A stretch of 64,000 bases of DNA from Burkholderiales bacterium (GCA_021287185.1 JAJTAZ010000017.1:27701-91700); one strand, 5' to 3'; shown: positions 27,465-39,687, numbered from the stretch's first letter. Notes: a model not told the origin generated them from the letters alone. Translations and numbers: made by a program.

Positions 27465-27608
27465 AATGCCACCTTATCAAATATAGTTATCATGCGTGCA
27501 TTGTACACCAATTGTGGACGTAAATATCCAAGCACTATCCCAAATCACCTCTCAAAAACCAAGTTAAAATACACATATTTTCATCCGCAACTTCAACCAC
27601 CCCCAATT

Positions 27609-29477
27609 ATGAAAATCCGCCTCGCACCCCAGCGCGACATCCTCCAGCTGCCCGACCCACTCATCAGCCAAATTGCCGCTGGCGAGGTGGTCGAGCGTCC
27701 TGCCTCGGTGGTCAAGGAGTTGTTGGAAAACGCTTTGGACGCGGGCGCGACCGACATCACGTTGCGACTCATCGACGGGGGTAAAACTCTGATCGAACTC
27801 TCTGACAATGGCTGCGGCATTCTCGCCGAGCAATTGCCACTGGCGGTCACCCGCCACGCCACCAGTAAAATTCGCTCACTCGATGAGCTCGAGCACGTCG
27901 AGTCTATGGGCTTTCGCGGTGAGGCACTGGCATCCATCGCCTCGGTCGCGCGCATGCGCTTGACCAGTCGCACGGACGCGGATGCGCACGCATCGAGTAT
28001 CGATAATCACAGCGGGGTGTGGGCAATCACTGCCACGGCAGGCGGCTTGGGTACGCGCATTGAGGTCGCCGATGTGTACCACAGCACGCCTGCACGGCGT
28101 AAGTTTCTCAAAACCGATGCAACCGAGTTCGCGCATTGCTCCGAGGTGTTCACGCGCATTGCGCTGGCGAATCCGCACTGCACGTTTAAACTGTTTCATC
28201 AAAATAAAGTCAGTGCTCACTACCCAGCGACCGATTGGGAAAATCGCATCTCAGATATTTTGGCAAGCACTTTGCCCGAGCATTGCATTTGGGTGAACGA
28301 GACTTCGGGCGAATTCAAACTCACGGGCATGATTTTTCCCGCCGATGCGGCGCGGGCGCGCGCCGACACGCAATATGCGTATGTGAACCAGCGTTATGTG
28401 CGCGACAAGGTGGTCAGCCACGCCATTCGCGCCTCCTACGCCGATGTGCTGCACCATCAGCGTCACCCTGCGTATGTGTTGTTCCTCGATGTACCTGCGA
28501 GCAGTGTCGATGTCAATGTGCATCCCGCGAAAACCGAAGTTCGTTTTCGCGATAGTGGCACAGTGCATCAATTCATTACCCACAGTTTGAAAAAAGCTTT
28601 GGCGCAAACCGCGAGTGGGCGGATTGTTTCAATAAAGCCTGAGCAAAATCCACCCACTGCGCCAAGTGTGTCTGCACGCACAGATTTAACGGTGGACAAG
28701 GTTTTGGATGTGCCACAGCCACCCATCCCACCATCTGCACACACTGCACCCGCAACATTTCCAAGCCAACAACGCACCTTGCCATTGGCGCAAAATGTAC
28801 GCAGTTATTTGGACTTATTGCGTGCTGAACCGCAACCCGAGCGATTTGCGCCGCCTGCTGAATCTGCCAAAAACCATGACAGCAGTGAGCACCCACTTGG
28901 CTTTGCGCTCGCGCAAATTCACGGGGTTTATATACTGGCGCAAAACGCGCAGGGTGCGGTGCTGGTCGATATGCACGCGGCACACGAGCGGATTGTGTAT
29001 GAACATTTGAAAGTTGCCTTGGATACGCAGTCTTTGGCCAAACAGGATTTATTGATACCGCTGGCGTTTTCTGCCAATGCTTTGGAGTTGGCGACTTTGT
29101 CCGAACCCGAAGTGCCTGAAGTGTTGAATCAAATTGGCTTGAATTTATCGACTCTTGGCATCGGTGAGATCGCGATTCGCAGCGTGCCCGCACTCATCAA
29201 ACAAGCCGATGCGATTGCATTGGCACGGGCGGTTTTGGCGGACATTGCGCAACTCGGCGCATCGCACGTTTTGACCGAGAAGCGCAATGAATTGCTCGGT
29301 ACGCTGGCTTGCCACGGCGCGGTGCGCGCCAATCGGCAACTGACTTTGCCTGAAATGAACCAACTGCTGCGCGATATGGAAGCGACCGAGCGTGCCAATC
29401 AATGCAACCACGGTCGCCCAACTTGGATACAGTTGTCGATGAAAGAATTGGATGCACTGTTTATGCGTGGGCAGTGA
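27609..29477 (+). CDS. mutL: DNA mismatch repair protein MutL (endonuclease type)
   Basis: A 622-residue protein. The ATG at 27609 is chosen because QLPDPLISQIAAGEVVERP begins the GHKL ATPase domain; the frame is open further upstream. GFRGEAL and DVNVHPAKTEVRF are conserved. A linker covers about 335-430. The C-terminal dimerisation domain has D454-M-H-A-x2-E460-x4-E465, the DQHA(X)2E(X)4E endonuclease motif, plus ACHGAVRA and CNHGRP. This predicts a metal-dependent nicking MutL, as in bacteria without MutH. Confidence 0.94.
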   Translation: MKIRLAPQRDILQLPDPLISQIAAGEVVERPASVVKELLENALDAGATDITLRLIDGGKTLIELSDNGCGILAEQLPLAVTRHATSKIRSLDELEHVESMGFRGEALASIASVARMRLTSRTDADAHASSIDNHSGVWAITATAGGLGTRIEVADVYHSTPARRKFLKTDATEFAHCSEVFTRIALANPHCTFKLFHQNKVSAHYPATDWENRISDILASTLPEHCIWVNETSGEFKLTGMIFPADAARARADTQYAYVNQRYVRDKVVSHAIRASYADVLHHQRHPAYVLFLDVPASSVDVNVHPAKTEVRFRDSGTVHQFITHSLKKALAQTASGRIVSIKPEQNPPTAPSVSARTDLTVDKVLDVPQPPIPPSAHTAPATFPSQQRTLPLAQNVRSYLDLLRAEPQPERFAPPAESAKNHDSSEHPLGFALAQIHGVYILAQNAQGAVLVDMHAAHERIVYEHLKVALDTQSLAKQDLLIPLAFSANALELATLSEPEVPEVLNQIGLNLSTLGIGEIAIRSVPALIKQADAIALARAVLADIAQLGASHVLTEKRNELLGTLACHGAVRANRQLTLPEMNQLLRDMEATERANQCNHGRPTWIQLSMKELDALFMRGQ

Positions 29478-29502
29478 GAGTTTTGAGTTTTCAGAACAAC
29501 AA

Positions 29503-30021
29503 TCACACTAACTCTCCAAAAAACCACTGCTCAACAACTTTATCACCATCCTCATCATCTGTGATCGGAAAGGTGATGCCAAGTTCATGCACTCCTTCGG
29601 GCAAAACCAGTCCCCAATCTTTGCTCAAGGATTTTTCAGTAATTAGTTTAGTTTCTCCACTAACAAGCGTGTGCCCCCTAAAATACGCTTCATCCAAATA
29701 AAGACAAATCTCGCTACTAAACATATCAGGCAATGATATTAATGCTGTGACTCTAACATTTTTAAATTTGATAGGCTTCGCATGAATTAAATTCGCGCAA
29801 GCCTCTATCATTCGTTGAGCACATTCGGCTTTTATTTTTGGCGTTGAATACTTTCCCATAACCAAACCAGCATGAACTGGTATTTTCCAGTTCATGTATT
29901 GTCTGCCCTTTGGTAATTCATCAGGAAAATAGTCAATAAAATTTTCAGACCATCGTTTCAATGCCCGCAAACGACGAGGAATGCCTCGCAGTTTTTTATT
30001 GGTTAGACGCAATTGCCGCAT
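29503..30021 (-). CDS. DUF3916-like hypothetical protein
   Basis: A 172-residue protein starting MRQLRLTNKKLRGIPRRLRALKRW, with YFPDELPKGRQYMNWKIPV and LPDMFSSEICLYLDE; I recognise this as the DUF3916 family from memory. No signal peptide or membrane segment is present. Function is unknown. The start is 3 bases after the tyrS stop on the same strand, so it is probably co-transcribed with tyrS, yet its base composition is more AT-rich. Confidence 0.72.
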   Translation of the reverse strand: MRQLRLTNKKLRGIPRRLRALKRWSENFIDYFPDELPKGRQYMNWKIPVHAGLVMGKYSTPKIKAECAQRMIEACANLIHAKPIKFKNVRVTALISLPDMFSSEICLYLDEAYFRGHTLVSGETKLITEKSLSKDWGLVLPEGVHELGITFPITDDEDGDKVVEQWFFGELV

Positions 30022-30023
30022 GT

Positions 30024-31286
30024 TTAACTCGCAACCACACTGACTTTAGCAAACCTGCGTTTCCCCACCTGTATCACATATTCACCCACTGCCAAACGGG
30101 TGTTTTTATCCTTGACCACTTCGCCATCAATTTTACAACCGCCCTGCTCAATCGAGCGCACGCCATCCGATGAGGTATTGACCATGCCCGCCGCTTTGAG
30201 CAATGCGCCCAACGGCAAACCGCCTTCAGGTACACTGACCGTGACCGATTCAATGTCATCGGGAATACCGCCTTGCGCACGATGGTTGAACGCTTGCAGT
30301 GCTTCCTCGGCGGCTTGTGCGTTGTGAAAACGCGCCACGATTTCTTGCGCAAGCAATACCTTGATTTCGCGTGGATTGCGCCCGTTGTTCACTTCTTCTT
30401 TAAATTGTGCAATTTGCTCCATCGACACGAATGAAAGCAATTCATACCAATCCCACATCATGTCATCCGAGATGCTCATGATTTTGCCAAACATTTCATT
30501 GGCAGGCTCGGTGATGCCGACGTAGTTGTTTTTCGATTTGGACATTTTGTCCACGCCATCCAAGCCGACGAGCAAAGGCATGGTCAAAATGCACTGCGGC
30601 TCTTGACCGTATTCTTTTTGCAATTCACGTCCCACCAATAGATTGAATTTTTGGTCGGTGCCACCGAGTTCGATGTCGGACTTGAGCGCGACCGAGTCGT
30701 AGCCTTGCATCAGTGGGTATAAAAACTCATGGATGGAAATTGCCACACCGTTTTTATAACGTTTGGTAAAGTCCTCACGCTCAAGCATACGCGCGACGGT
30801 GTAACGGCTGGCCAGTTGTATCATGCCGCGTGCGCCGCCAAACTCAGGCGAGTCGCACCACTCCGAGTTGTAACGAATTTCGGTTTTTTCTTTGTCCAAA
30901 ATCAAACTGGCTTGCTCATAGTAGGTTTTCGCATTCGCTTCAATCTGCTCGCGTGTCAGCGGCGGACGCGTGGCATTGCGTCCCGATGGATCGCCAATCA
31001 TGGACGTAAAATCACCAATCAAGAAAATCACGGTATGCCCCAAATCCTGCAATTGACGCAGTTTGTTCAACACCACGGTGTGACCCAAATGGATGTCGGG
31101 CGCAGTCGGATCCAAGCCCAGTTTGATGCGCAAAGGCAAGCCCGTCGCCGCACTGCGGGCGAGTTTTTGCACCCATTCGCTTTCGACCAACAACTCGTCA
31201 CAACCGCGTTTGCTCACGGCAAGCGCATGTTTGACGGCATCGGTGATGGGATATTGTACGGGGGTGGATTTTACCTGCTCGGTCAT
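30024..31286 (-). CDS. tyrS: Tyrosyl-tRNA synthetase
   Basis: A 420-residue class Ic synthetase. The start is ATG at 31286, three codons after an in-frame GTG. The HIGH-equivalent [13 protein letters not shown] and the [10 protein letters not shown] loop are intact; the C-terminus carries an S4-like domain ([27 protein letters not shown]). It charges tRNA-Tyr. The lengthened spacing suggests the TyrZ-like subgroup common in betaproteobacteria. Confidence 0.95.
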   Translation of the reverse strand: MTEQVKSTPVQYPITDAVKHALAVSKRGCDELLVESEWVQKLARSAATGLPLRIKLGLDPTAPDIHLGHTVVLNKLRQLQDLGHTVIFLIGDFTSMIGDPSGRNATRPPLTREQIEANAKTYYEQASLILDKEKTEIRYNSEWCDSPEFGGARGMIQLASRYTVARMLEREDFTKRYKNGVAISIHEFLYPLMQGYDSVALKSDIELGGTDQKFNLLVGRELQKEYGQEPQCILTMPLLVGLDGVDKMSKSKNNYVGITEPANEMFGKIMSISDDMMWDWYELLSFVSMEQIAQFKEEVNNGRNPREIKVLLAQEIVARFHNAQAAEEALQAFNHRAQGGIPDDIESVTVSVPEGGLPLGALLKAAGMVNTSSDGVRSIEQGGCKIDGEVVKDKNTRLAVGEYVIQVGKRRFAKVSVVAS

Positions 31287-31416
31287 GGTGAACACTCAAT
31301 TTATGGGTTAGAAAATTTAGTATCATGCTAAAAAACACGCTATTGTACCAATTTGTGCCATGTTCTTGCCACAATGTGCGCAGCAAACCTATTTAAGGGA
31401 ACACGAAATAAACTGA

Positions 31417-31445
31417 TTTATCGCGCATTTCAGACATGCTAAAAT
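31417..31445 (+). promoter_or_regulatory. Putative rpiA promoter (extended -10)
   Basis: TTTATC (31417-31422), a 17-base spacer ending TGC, and TAAAAT (31440-31445). The TGC before the -10 box makes it an extended -10. It lies 38 bases upstream of the rpiA ATG. Confidence 0.5.
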
Positions 31446-31483
31446 GCGCTTCTTTTAATTAACCCAACATTAACCCACACACC

Positions 31484-32167
31484 ATGACCGCACTCACCCA
31501 AAACGAACTGAAAATCCTCGTTGCTCAAAAAGCGATTGAATACGTCCCAGCCAACGCCATCATTGGGGTTGGCACGGGTTCGACCGCCGATTTATTCATT
31601 GACGAATTGGCAAAAATCAAAGATCGCATTGTCGGTGCAATTGCCAGCTCCAACCGCACCGCTGAGCGTTTGACAGGTTATGGCATCCGTGTATTTGATG
31701 TCAACGAAGTGCGCTCTGTGCCCGTGTATATTGACGGTGCGGATGAAATTGACCCGAAAGGCTTTATGATTAAGGGTGGCGGTGCGGCGCACACGCGCGA
31801 GAAAATCTGCGCATCGATTGCCGAGCAATTTATTTGCATCGCCGATGCAAGCAAAGAAGTGGATGTGTTGGGTACATTTCCACTGCCGATTGAAGTCGTG
31901 CCTCTGGCGCGCGAAGCGGTAGCACGCCGTTTGACCGCCATCGGTGGTTTACCGATTTGGCGTGTGAAAGACGACCAACCCGTGGTCACCGACAACGGCT
32001 GTCACATCCTTGATGTCCACGATTTACGCATCACCGACCCGTTGGCGATGGAGCAAGAGTTGACTTTGATTCCCGGTGTTTTGACGGTGGGAATTTTTGC
32101 CCTCCAACCCGCACACGTGGCATTGATTGCCACAGCGGATGGTGTCAAAGAACGAAATTATCGTTAA
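31484..32167 (+). CDS. rpiA: Ribose-5-phosphate isomerase A
   Basis: A 227-residue protein with [12 protein letters not shown] (phosphate loop), [27 protein letters not shown] and [12 protein letters not shown], all RpiA signatures with the catalytic Asp/Lys/Glu region intact. It interconverts ribose-5-phosphate and ribulose-5-phosphate in the non-oxidative pentose phosphate path. A single gene, divergent from tyrS. Confidence 0.96.
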   Translation: MTALTQNELKILVAQKAIEYVPANAIIGVGTGSTADLFIDELAKIKDRIVGAIASSNRTAERLTGYGIRVFDVNEVRSVPVYIDGADEIDPKGFMIKGGGAAHTREKICASIAEQFICIADASKEVDVLGTFPLPIEVVPLAREAVARRLTAIGGLPIWRVKDDQPVVTDNGCHILDVHDLRITDPLAMEQELTLIPGVLTVGIFALQPAHVALIATADGVKERNYR

Positions 32168-32171
32168 AATT

Positions 32172-32189
32172 TCAGGGGCCATCGCCCCT
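32172..32189 (+). terminator. Hairpin after rpiA, possible terminator
   Basis: CAGGGGC (32172-32178), loop CATC and GCCCCTG (32183-32189) form a perfect 7-bp GC-rich stem right after the rpiA stop. No direct T-run follows, only TTTTTG about 15 bases later, so termination is uncertain. Confidence 0.45.
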
Positions 32190-32291
32190 GTCACACACCA
32201 TTGGTTTTTGTTGTATGATGCGTTTGAAATAGCCAAAAAATAAGTAGCACACACCATAAATGGCATCTTTCATTCGCATTAGGAGACAACC

Positions 32292-33500
32292 ATGCGCATC
32301 AGTGACCGTTTGCGCCATGCGCGCATCGAAACCGAGTATCAATGGAATGCATTCACCCTCAAACGTGAATCACAATACCTCAATCCGCAAAACGCGTGGT
32401 TGGAGCATTCTTGGCAGGTGTCAGCTCGCAGCATTGATGTTGAAAAAACCTGCGCGCCCATTGACGACCCCGAAGCCGTGCGCCAGCAATTCATCTCCTC
32501 GCAGTTGTACCAAGTCGCCAAACCGCTGTTGGATGACCTTTTAAACTCAATACAAGATACAGGTTTTGCGGTTGGTTTGTCCGATCCGAATGCCACCTTA
32601 CAATGGACGGCATCCAGTCGGGTAATGGAAAAACGCTTGGAAAAAGCCCATTTCATTCCCTCCGCCCATTGGGATGAGCAGAGCATCGGCACCAATGCCG
32701 TTGGCTTAGCGGCACGATTGGTCAAGCCTGCCGCAGTTTTCTCGGCGCAACATTACGTACCGAGTTTGCACGAATGGGTGTGCTACGCCGCGCCCATCGT
32801 CCACAAACCCACGGGACAATTGGCCGCTGTGCTCGACATCAGTGCGCCGTGGCAACACGCCACGCCACTGGCTTTGGCAACCGTGAGCCACTACGCCCAG
32901 CAAATATCGCAACTGTGGTCGGCAGTCGAAATCGAGCCGTGTTTTTATCTCAATTTATGTGGACACAAAACCGGCGTGTGCTTGGGGCACACGTTGTTGT
33001 CGCGTCGCTTGCAAGAAATTTTCTTAACCTTGTCTGTGCATCCTGAAGGCTTGAGCTTGGAATCGCTCCACGCCCACGTGTATGGTGATGCGGAAGTGTC
33101 GATGTCCACCCTCAAATCTGAGATGAGCCATCTGCGTGCGCACATCGGTGAACGCTTACAAGCGCGTCCATATCGATTGTCGATGACCGCGCAAATTGTG
33201 CCAACCGATGCGCATTTAGTCGAACAATATGCGCTCCAAGGCAATGTCCAAGCCATGATGACCTTGTACCAACACCCGTTGCTGCCACAATCACAAGCCC
33301 CCGCTGTGGTTGAGTTTCGCGAGTATCTGCACCAATTGGTGGTGCGCACCCTTGCAATGAGTACCGATGTGTCGGCTTTGTGGCAATTCTCGACCCAGCA
33401 CGAAGCCGAATACGAGGTATTGGCTCAGTTGCAGCAACTGTTGCCGCTCTCCGATGGTCGGCGCGCGGCGGTATTGGCCAAACTCTCGCAATTTGAATAA
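32292..33500 (+). CDS. GAF-domain transcriptional regulator with C-terminal winged helix (no AAA+ domain)
   Basis: A 402-residue protein with AGGAGACAACC before the ATG. Residues about 60-210 resemble the GAF sensor region of AcoR-type activators (WDEQSIGTNAVGLA, LAAVLDISAP). Residues about 235-300 look like a winged helix (LSLESLHAHVYG, STLKSEMSHLRAHIG). The sigma-54-interacting AAA+ module is missing, so it cannot be a sigma-54 activator. It likely controls the aldehyde dehydrogenase gene 102 bases downstream, with which it is co-directional. Confidence 0.83.
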   Translation: MRISDRLRHARIETEYQWNAFTLKRESQYLNPQNAWLEHSWQVSARSIDVEKTCAPIDDPEAVRQQFISSQLYQVAKPLLDDLLNSIQDTGFAVGLSDPNATLQWTASSRVMEKRLEKAHFIPSAHWDEQSIGTNAVGLAARLVKPAAVFSAQHYVPSLHEWVCYAAPIVHKPTGQLAAVLDISAPWQHATPLALATVSHYAQQISQLWSAVEIEPCFYLNLCGHKTGVCLGHTLLSRRLQEIFLTLSVHPEGLSLESLHAHVYGDAEVSMSTLKSEMSHLRAHIGERLQARPYRLSMTAQIVPTDAHLVEQYALQGNVQAMMTLYQHPLLPQSQAPAVVEFREYLHQLVVRTLAMSTDVSALWQFSTQHEAEYEVLAQLQQLLPLSDGRRAAVLAKLSQFE

Positions 33501-33563
33501 AAATTAGCCCTCATTAAATCCTTCAACCTTTTTTCAACCTTGTTCGTGACATCATGCGTCCCA

Positions 33564-33581
33564 GTGTGCAACATAGCGCAC
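33564..33581. promoter_or_regulatory. Possible operator upstream of the aldehyde dehydrogenase gene
   Basis: GTGTGC (33564-33569), AACATA and GCGCAC (33576-33581) form a near-perfect inverted repeat (one mismatch) 21 bases before the ATG. It could be the site for the adjacent GAF regulator; this is inferred from position only. Confidence 0.35.
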
Positions 33582-33602
33582 TTATCAATTTAATAGGAGA
33601 CC

Positions 33603-35126
33603 ATGATGATTTACGCTCAACCCAACGCCGCTGGCGCACCGATTCAATTCAAAACCCAATACGACAATTTCATCGGCGGCACATTTGTCGCCCCTGTCAA
33701 AGGCACGTATTTTGATGTGGTGACCCCCATCACAGGCAAAGGCTTCACGCAAGCAGCGCGCTCAACCGCCGAAGACATTGAACTGGCACTGGATGCCGCC
33801 CACGCCGCCGCAGATGCGTGGGGCAAAACTTCAGCCACCGAACGCGCCAATATTTTGCTCAAAATTGCCGACCGCATGGAAGCGAATTTAGAAATACTCG
33901 CCTACGTCGAAACCGTGGACAACGGTAAACCCATACGTGAAACGCTCAACGCCGACATCCCGCTGGCGGTCGATCATTTTCGCTACTTCGCCGGCTGCAT
34001 CCGCTCACAGGAAGGCACTGCCTCGGAAATCGATGCCAACACCATGGCCTACCACATCCACGAGCCACTCGGTGTGGTCGGGCAAATCATCCCGTGGAAC
34101 TTCCCAATTTTAATGGCCGCATGGAAACTCGCGCCCGCGCTCGCAGCAGGCAACTGCGTGGTGCTCAAACCCGCCGAATCCACACCTGTGAGTATCTTGG
34201 TGCTTGCTGAACTCATCGCAGATTTACTCCCCGCAGGTGTGCTGAACATCGTCAATGGCTACGGGCGTGAAGCAGGCATGCCTTTGGCCACATCCAAACG
34301 CATTGCAAAAATTGCCTTCACAGGCTCAACCTCGACTGGACGCGTCATCGCGCAAGCGGCAGCGAACAACCTCATCCCTGCGACATTGGAACTCGGTGGT
34401 AAATCACCCAACATCTTTTTTGAAGATGTGATGGCGGCCGACGATGGTTATTTGGACAAAGCGATTGAGGGCTTGGTGTTGTTTGCTTTTAACCAAGGCG
34501 AAGTTTGCACCTGCCCATCGCGTGCGTTGATTCAAGAATCCATCTACGACAAGTTTATGGAAAAATGTTTGGCGCGCATCGCGGCGATTAAACAGGGCAA
34601 TCCACTGGATACCGACACCATGATTGGTGCGCAGGCTTCCAATGAACAAATGACCAAAATCAAATCGTACTTAGATTTGGGCAAACAAGAAGGCGCAACG
34701 GTATTGGCAGGTGGCGCACCCGCGCAATTGGCAGGCGAATTGGCGGATGGTTACTACATCCAACCCACGGTATTTAAGGGGCACAACAAAATGCGTATTT
34801 TCCAAGAAGAGATTTTTGGACCTGTTTTGGCCGTGACCACATTCAAAGACGAAGCCGATGCCCTCGCCATCGCCAATGATACTTTGTACGGTTTGGGCGC
34901 AGGCGTGTGGAGTCGCAATGGCAATGTGGCCTACCGCATGGGACGCGCCATCAAAGCAGGTCGTGTGTGGACCAACTGCTACCACGCTTATCCAGCGCAC
35001 TCGGCGTTTGGCGGTTACAAAGAATCGGGCATCGGACGCGAAACCCACAAAGTCATGCTCGACCATTACCAACAAACCAAAAACCTGTTGGTGAGTTACA
35101 CTGAGGAAAAATTGGGCTTTTTCTAA
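33603..35126 (+). CDS. NAD(P)-dependent aldehyde dehydrogenase (AcoD/ExaC/AldB-like)
   Basis: A 507-residue protein. [10 protein letters not shown] holds the general base E263, and [12 protein letters not shown] the nucleophile C302. [20 protein letters not shown] and FTGSTSTGR are cofactor-binding segments. The 500-residue length and the sequence fit the acetaldehyde dehydrogenase class that accompanies DUF779 proteins. It oxidises acetaldehyde or related short aldehydes to acids. Two adjacent ATGs (33603 and 33606) follow AGGAG; either could be used. A GAF regulator lies upstream and DUF779 downstream. Confidence 0.93.
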   Translation: MMIYAQPNAAGAPIQFKTQYDNFIGGTFVAPVKGTYFDVVTPITGKGFTQAARSTAEDIELALDAAHAAADAWGKTSATERANILLKIADRMEANLEILAYVETVDNGKPIRETLNADIPLAVDHFRYFAGCIRSQEGTASEIDANTMAYHIHEPLGVVGQIIPWNFPILMAAWKLAPALAAGNCVVLKPAESTPVSILVLAELIADLLPAGVLNIVNGYGREAGMPLATSKRIAKIAFTGSTSTGRVIAQAAANNLIPATLELGGKSPNIFFEDVMAADDGYLDKAIEGLVLFAFNQGEVCTCPSRALIQESIYDKFMEKCLARIAAIKQGNPLDTDTMIGAQASNEQMTKIKSYLDLGKQEGATVLAGGAPAQLAGELADGYYIQPTVFKGHNKMRIFQEEIFGPVLAVTTFKDEADALAIANDTLYGLGAGVWSRNGNVAYRMGRAIKAGRVWTNCYHAYPAHSAFGGYKESGIGRETHKVMLDHYQQTKNLLVSYTEEKLGFF

Positions 35127-35199
35127 TTTTTAAATAAAGACCGATTCAACCATGTGGGGTGACATATTCATCCCACATGGGTCACCACAGGAGCACATC

Positions 35200-35568
35200 A
35201 TGGTCGAACGCGTCATCGCTACAGAATCCGCCTTGGCACTCATCGTTCAACTCAAAGCCGAGCACGGTGAAATCATGTTTCATCAGTCAGGCGGTTGTTG
35301 CGACAACAGCGCGGCCAACTGCTATCTACCGACCGATTTAACCATCGGTGCGTATGACGTGCATTTGGGGGATATTGGCGGTGTGCCGTTTTACATCAGC
35401 GCGTCGCAGTACGAATACTGGAAACACACCCAGCTCATCATTGATGTGACCGATGGACACGGTGGCACATTTTCATTGGAAGGCGCAACGGGCAAAGCCT
35501 TTCTCACCCGCTCGCGGCTGTTTACCGATGAAGAATGGGCGCAATTACAAGCCCAAGGTGTGGTGTGA
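35200..35568 (+). CDS. DUF779 family protein
   Basis: A 122-residue protein. The ATG at 35200 follows AGGAGCACATC. FHQSGGCCDNSAANCYL and VTDGHGGTFSLEGATGKAFLTRSRLF are family features, and the three Cys in CCDNSAANC may bind a metal. DUF779 genes regularly follow acetaldehyde-type dehydrogenase genes, so an accessory role to that enzyme is likely but unproven. It is 73 bases after the dehydrogenase gene. Confidence 0.9.
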   Translation: MVERVIATESALALIVQLKAEHGEIMFHQSGGCCDNSAANCYLPTDLTIGAYDVHLGDIGGVPFYISASQYEYWKHTQLIIDVTDGHGGTFSLEGATGKAFLTRSRLFTDEEWAQLQAQGVV

Positions 35569-35572
35569 ATTT

Positions 35573-35917
35573 TTAATCTTTTTTACCAAACCACGTCAGC
35601 CATTTTTGGTGGGCTTGGGCTTTCACATCATCGGTGATGTACATCGCCACCAAAGCAATCGCTGCCGCCAACGCACCCAAATCATCGCTAAAGCCCGCTA
35701 CGGGAATCACATCAGGAATCGCATCCACAGGTGAAATGAAATACGCCAACGCGCCGAAAATCACGGTTTTCGCCCATTTCGGCGTTTCGGGTCTTTGCGC
35801 GGCATAGTATAGTTGCAAGGCTTTTTCAATCACCTCGCCACCTGCTTTGAGTGCGAAATTTTTGACCTTGTCCCAAAAACTTGAATCTGAATAATCGGGG
35901 ATTTGTGGGTTTTCCAT
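35573..35917 (-). CDS. YkvA/DUF1232 small membrane protein
   Basis: A 114-residue protein starting at the ATG at 35917 (GAGGAG upstream). The DUF1232 core YFISPVDAIPDVIPVAGFSDDLGAL is present with hydrophobic segments on both sides. Function in the family is unknown. It is convergent with the DUF779 gene, 4 bases apart. Confidence 0.88.
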   Translation of the reverse strand: MENPQIPDYSDSSFWDKVKNFALKAGGEVIEKALQLYYAAQRPETPKWAKTVIFGALAYFISPVDAIPDVIPVAGFSDDLGALAAAIALVAMYITDDVKAQAHQKWLTWFGKKD

Positions 35918-35990
35918 GCGGCACTCCTCAGTGTTCATTCATCAGTATTCATTCGTCAATCGCAGTCACTGCATTCAATCAACCGATGCC

Positions 35991-36024
35991 GTCATTGCGA
36001 GCAGTTGACTGCGAAGCAATCCAG
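35991..36024. repeat. Intergenic repeat family 1, copy A (half element)
   Basis: GTCATTGCGAGC followed by GCGAAGCAATCCAG. It matches the left half of the longer copies at 49789, 52852 and 60318 but has no right half. It lies in the gap between ykvA and tadA. Confidence 0.7.
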
Positions 36025-36072
36025 CGGTATCGGCAAAGTTCCTCTGCTTTGACCTCTAACGATATATTGTGC

Positions 36073-36612
36073 TCAATCGGCTTTATTCAAGGACTTGTTT
36101 AAAGCCCGGCGTTCTTGGAAAAATTGTTGCAGCAACGCCCGCGCCTCATCCGCCAAAACCCCACCAACCACATCAACGGGATGGTTGATATGGTGATTCA
36201 ACTGTTCATTGCTATACACATTCATCACCGATTCCGCCACGCCCGTCTTGTAATCCGCCGCGCCATAGACCACGCGCGTCAGCCGTGCATGAAACATCGC
36301 GCCCGTACACATCAAACACGGCTCCAAAGTCACATACAACTCACACTCAGGCAAACGATAATTTTGCAATGCCACACCTGCCGCACGCAGGGCTTGCATC
36401 TCGGCATGCGCGGAGGGGTCATTCAAAGAAATCGGCTGATTAAACCCCGTGGCAATGATTTGATTGTGGTGCACCACCACCGCACCCACAGGCACTTCGC
36501 CTGCATCGTAGGCTTGCTGCGCACATTGCAAAGCATGACGCATAAAAAACGCGTCACGCTCGGTGCTGTTGGGTCCGTCTTGCCAGGTGATTTTTAGATT
36601 CTGGGAACTCAT
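36073..36612 (-). CDS. tadA: tRNA-specific adenosine deaminase TadA
   Basis: A 179-residue protein. The zinc and catalytic motifs HAEMQAL and PCLMCTGAM are intact, with GEVPVGAVVV upstream. It converts A34 to inosine in the anticodon of tRNA-Arg(ACG). The start MSSQNLKITWQ gives about 20 residues before the conserved FMRHAL. Single gene on the minus strand. Confidence 0.94.
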   Translation of the reverse strand: MSSQNLKITWQDGPNSTERDAFFMRHALQCAQQAYDAGEVPVGAVVVHHNQIIATGFNQPISLNDPSAHAEMQALRAAGVALQNYRLPECELYVTLEPCLMCTGAMFHARLTRVVYGAADYKTGVAESVMNVYSNEQLNHHINHPVDVVGGVLADEARALLQQFFQERRALNKSLNKAD

Positions 36613-36666
36613 ATTCTTTATTTTTTTGAATAATATATGGGTTAATGTTGGTTAGTACTATGATGA

Positions 36667-37227
36667 TCAATTGAGATTTTCAAGCATGCTCCAGTTGCTC
36701 AGAAAATCACTCAAATCCCGTTGCCCAAGATCTAACAATCCAGTTTCTAAATTTTTCTTATCCATCTTCAACAAACCACGCCCATCTAACGCAATCTTCG
36801 ATTGGGTCTTTGATTTTGTAATCCATGGATAAAAGTGATAGTTCTTGGATTGACCATGAATAGCCATGAGACGTTTTAAAAGTTCAGAAGGCGGAATGAC
36901 TATAAACTGTGGTTCCATATTCCGCTCATGTGATATCAGCACAAAAACCCAAAAGTCAGCCATGGATTTGGCTATCTTGTCATGTTTTAACGTCAACCAT
37001 CCTGCTGCGATAAGGTTTTTGTCAAAATCAGTAATAGCGTTGGATGCCTTGTAGTCACGCGACAACTTCACTTGAAGCGAAATTGAGGATGTATTTTTTT
37101 CGTTTGTCACGAGCAGGTCTATCCCTGTATCTTTGGATGGAATCCATACATTCAGATTCGGGTAAGTGTGTTCGATAAACTCACCAACAAGGAACTCACC
37201 TGCATGAATTGTAAAAAGAGGGCGCAT
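36667..37227 (-). CDS. PD-(D/E)XK nuclease-like orphan protein
   Basis: A 186-residue protein from the ATG at 37227 (MRPLFTIHAGEF); an ATG eight codons upstream is also possible. The pattern GEFLVGEFIE, then DTGIDLLVTN, then SLQVKLSRD gives E, D and QxK positions of a PD-(D/E)XK nuclease fold. I cannot assign it to a named family. No methyltransferase or other restriction gene is adjacent. It is AT-rich and sits alone between tadA and proB. It may be a solo nuclease, a remnant of a restriction system, or a non-catalytic member. Confidence 0.6.
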   Translation of the reverse strand: MRPLFTIHAGEFLVGEFIEHTYPNLNVWIPSKDTGIDLLVTNEKNTSSISLQVKLSRDYKASNAITDFDKNLIAAGWLTLKHDKIAKSMADFWVFVLISHERNMEPQFIVIPPSELLKRLMAIHGQSKNYHFYPWITKSKTQSKIALDGRGLLKMDKKNLETGLLDLGQRDLSDFLSNWSMLENLN

Positions 37228-37295
37228 AGTAATTGCTAACCATATAAACATTCAAAAATCTTGTTTTTCTTAATTTCGTTGGATGACGGAACATA

Positions 37296-39687
<2,392 letters not shown>

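Noticed and set aside
28576..29193. Minus-strand open frame of about 205 codons opposite mutL
   Set aside because: Shadow of the mutL linker and C-terminal domain; no family features.
33501..33602. Sigma-54 promoter before the aldehyde dehydrogenase gene
   Set aside because: No TGGCAC-N5-TTGCA element, and the adjacent regulator lacks the AAA+ domain needed for sigma-54.
36667..37227. Complete restriction-modification system at the PD-(D/E)XK orphan
   Set aside because: Neighbours are tadA and proB; no DNA methyltransferase is encoded nearby.
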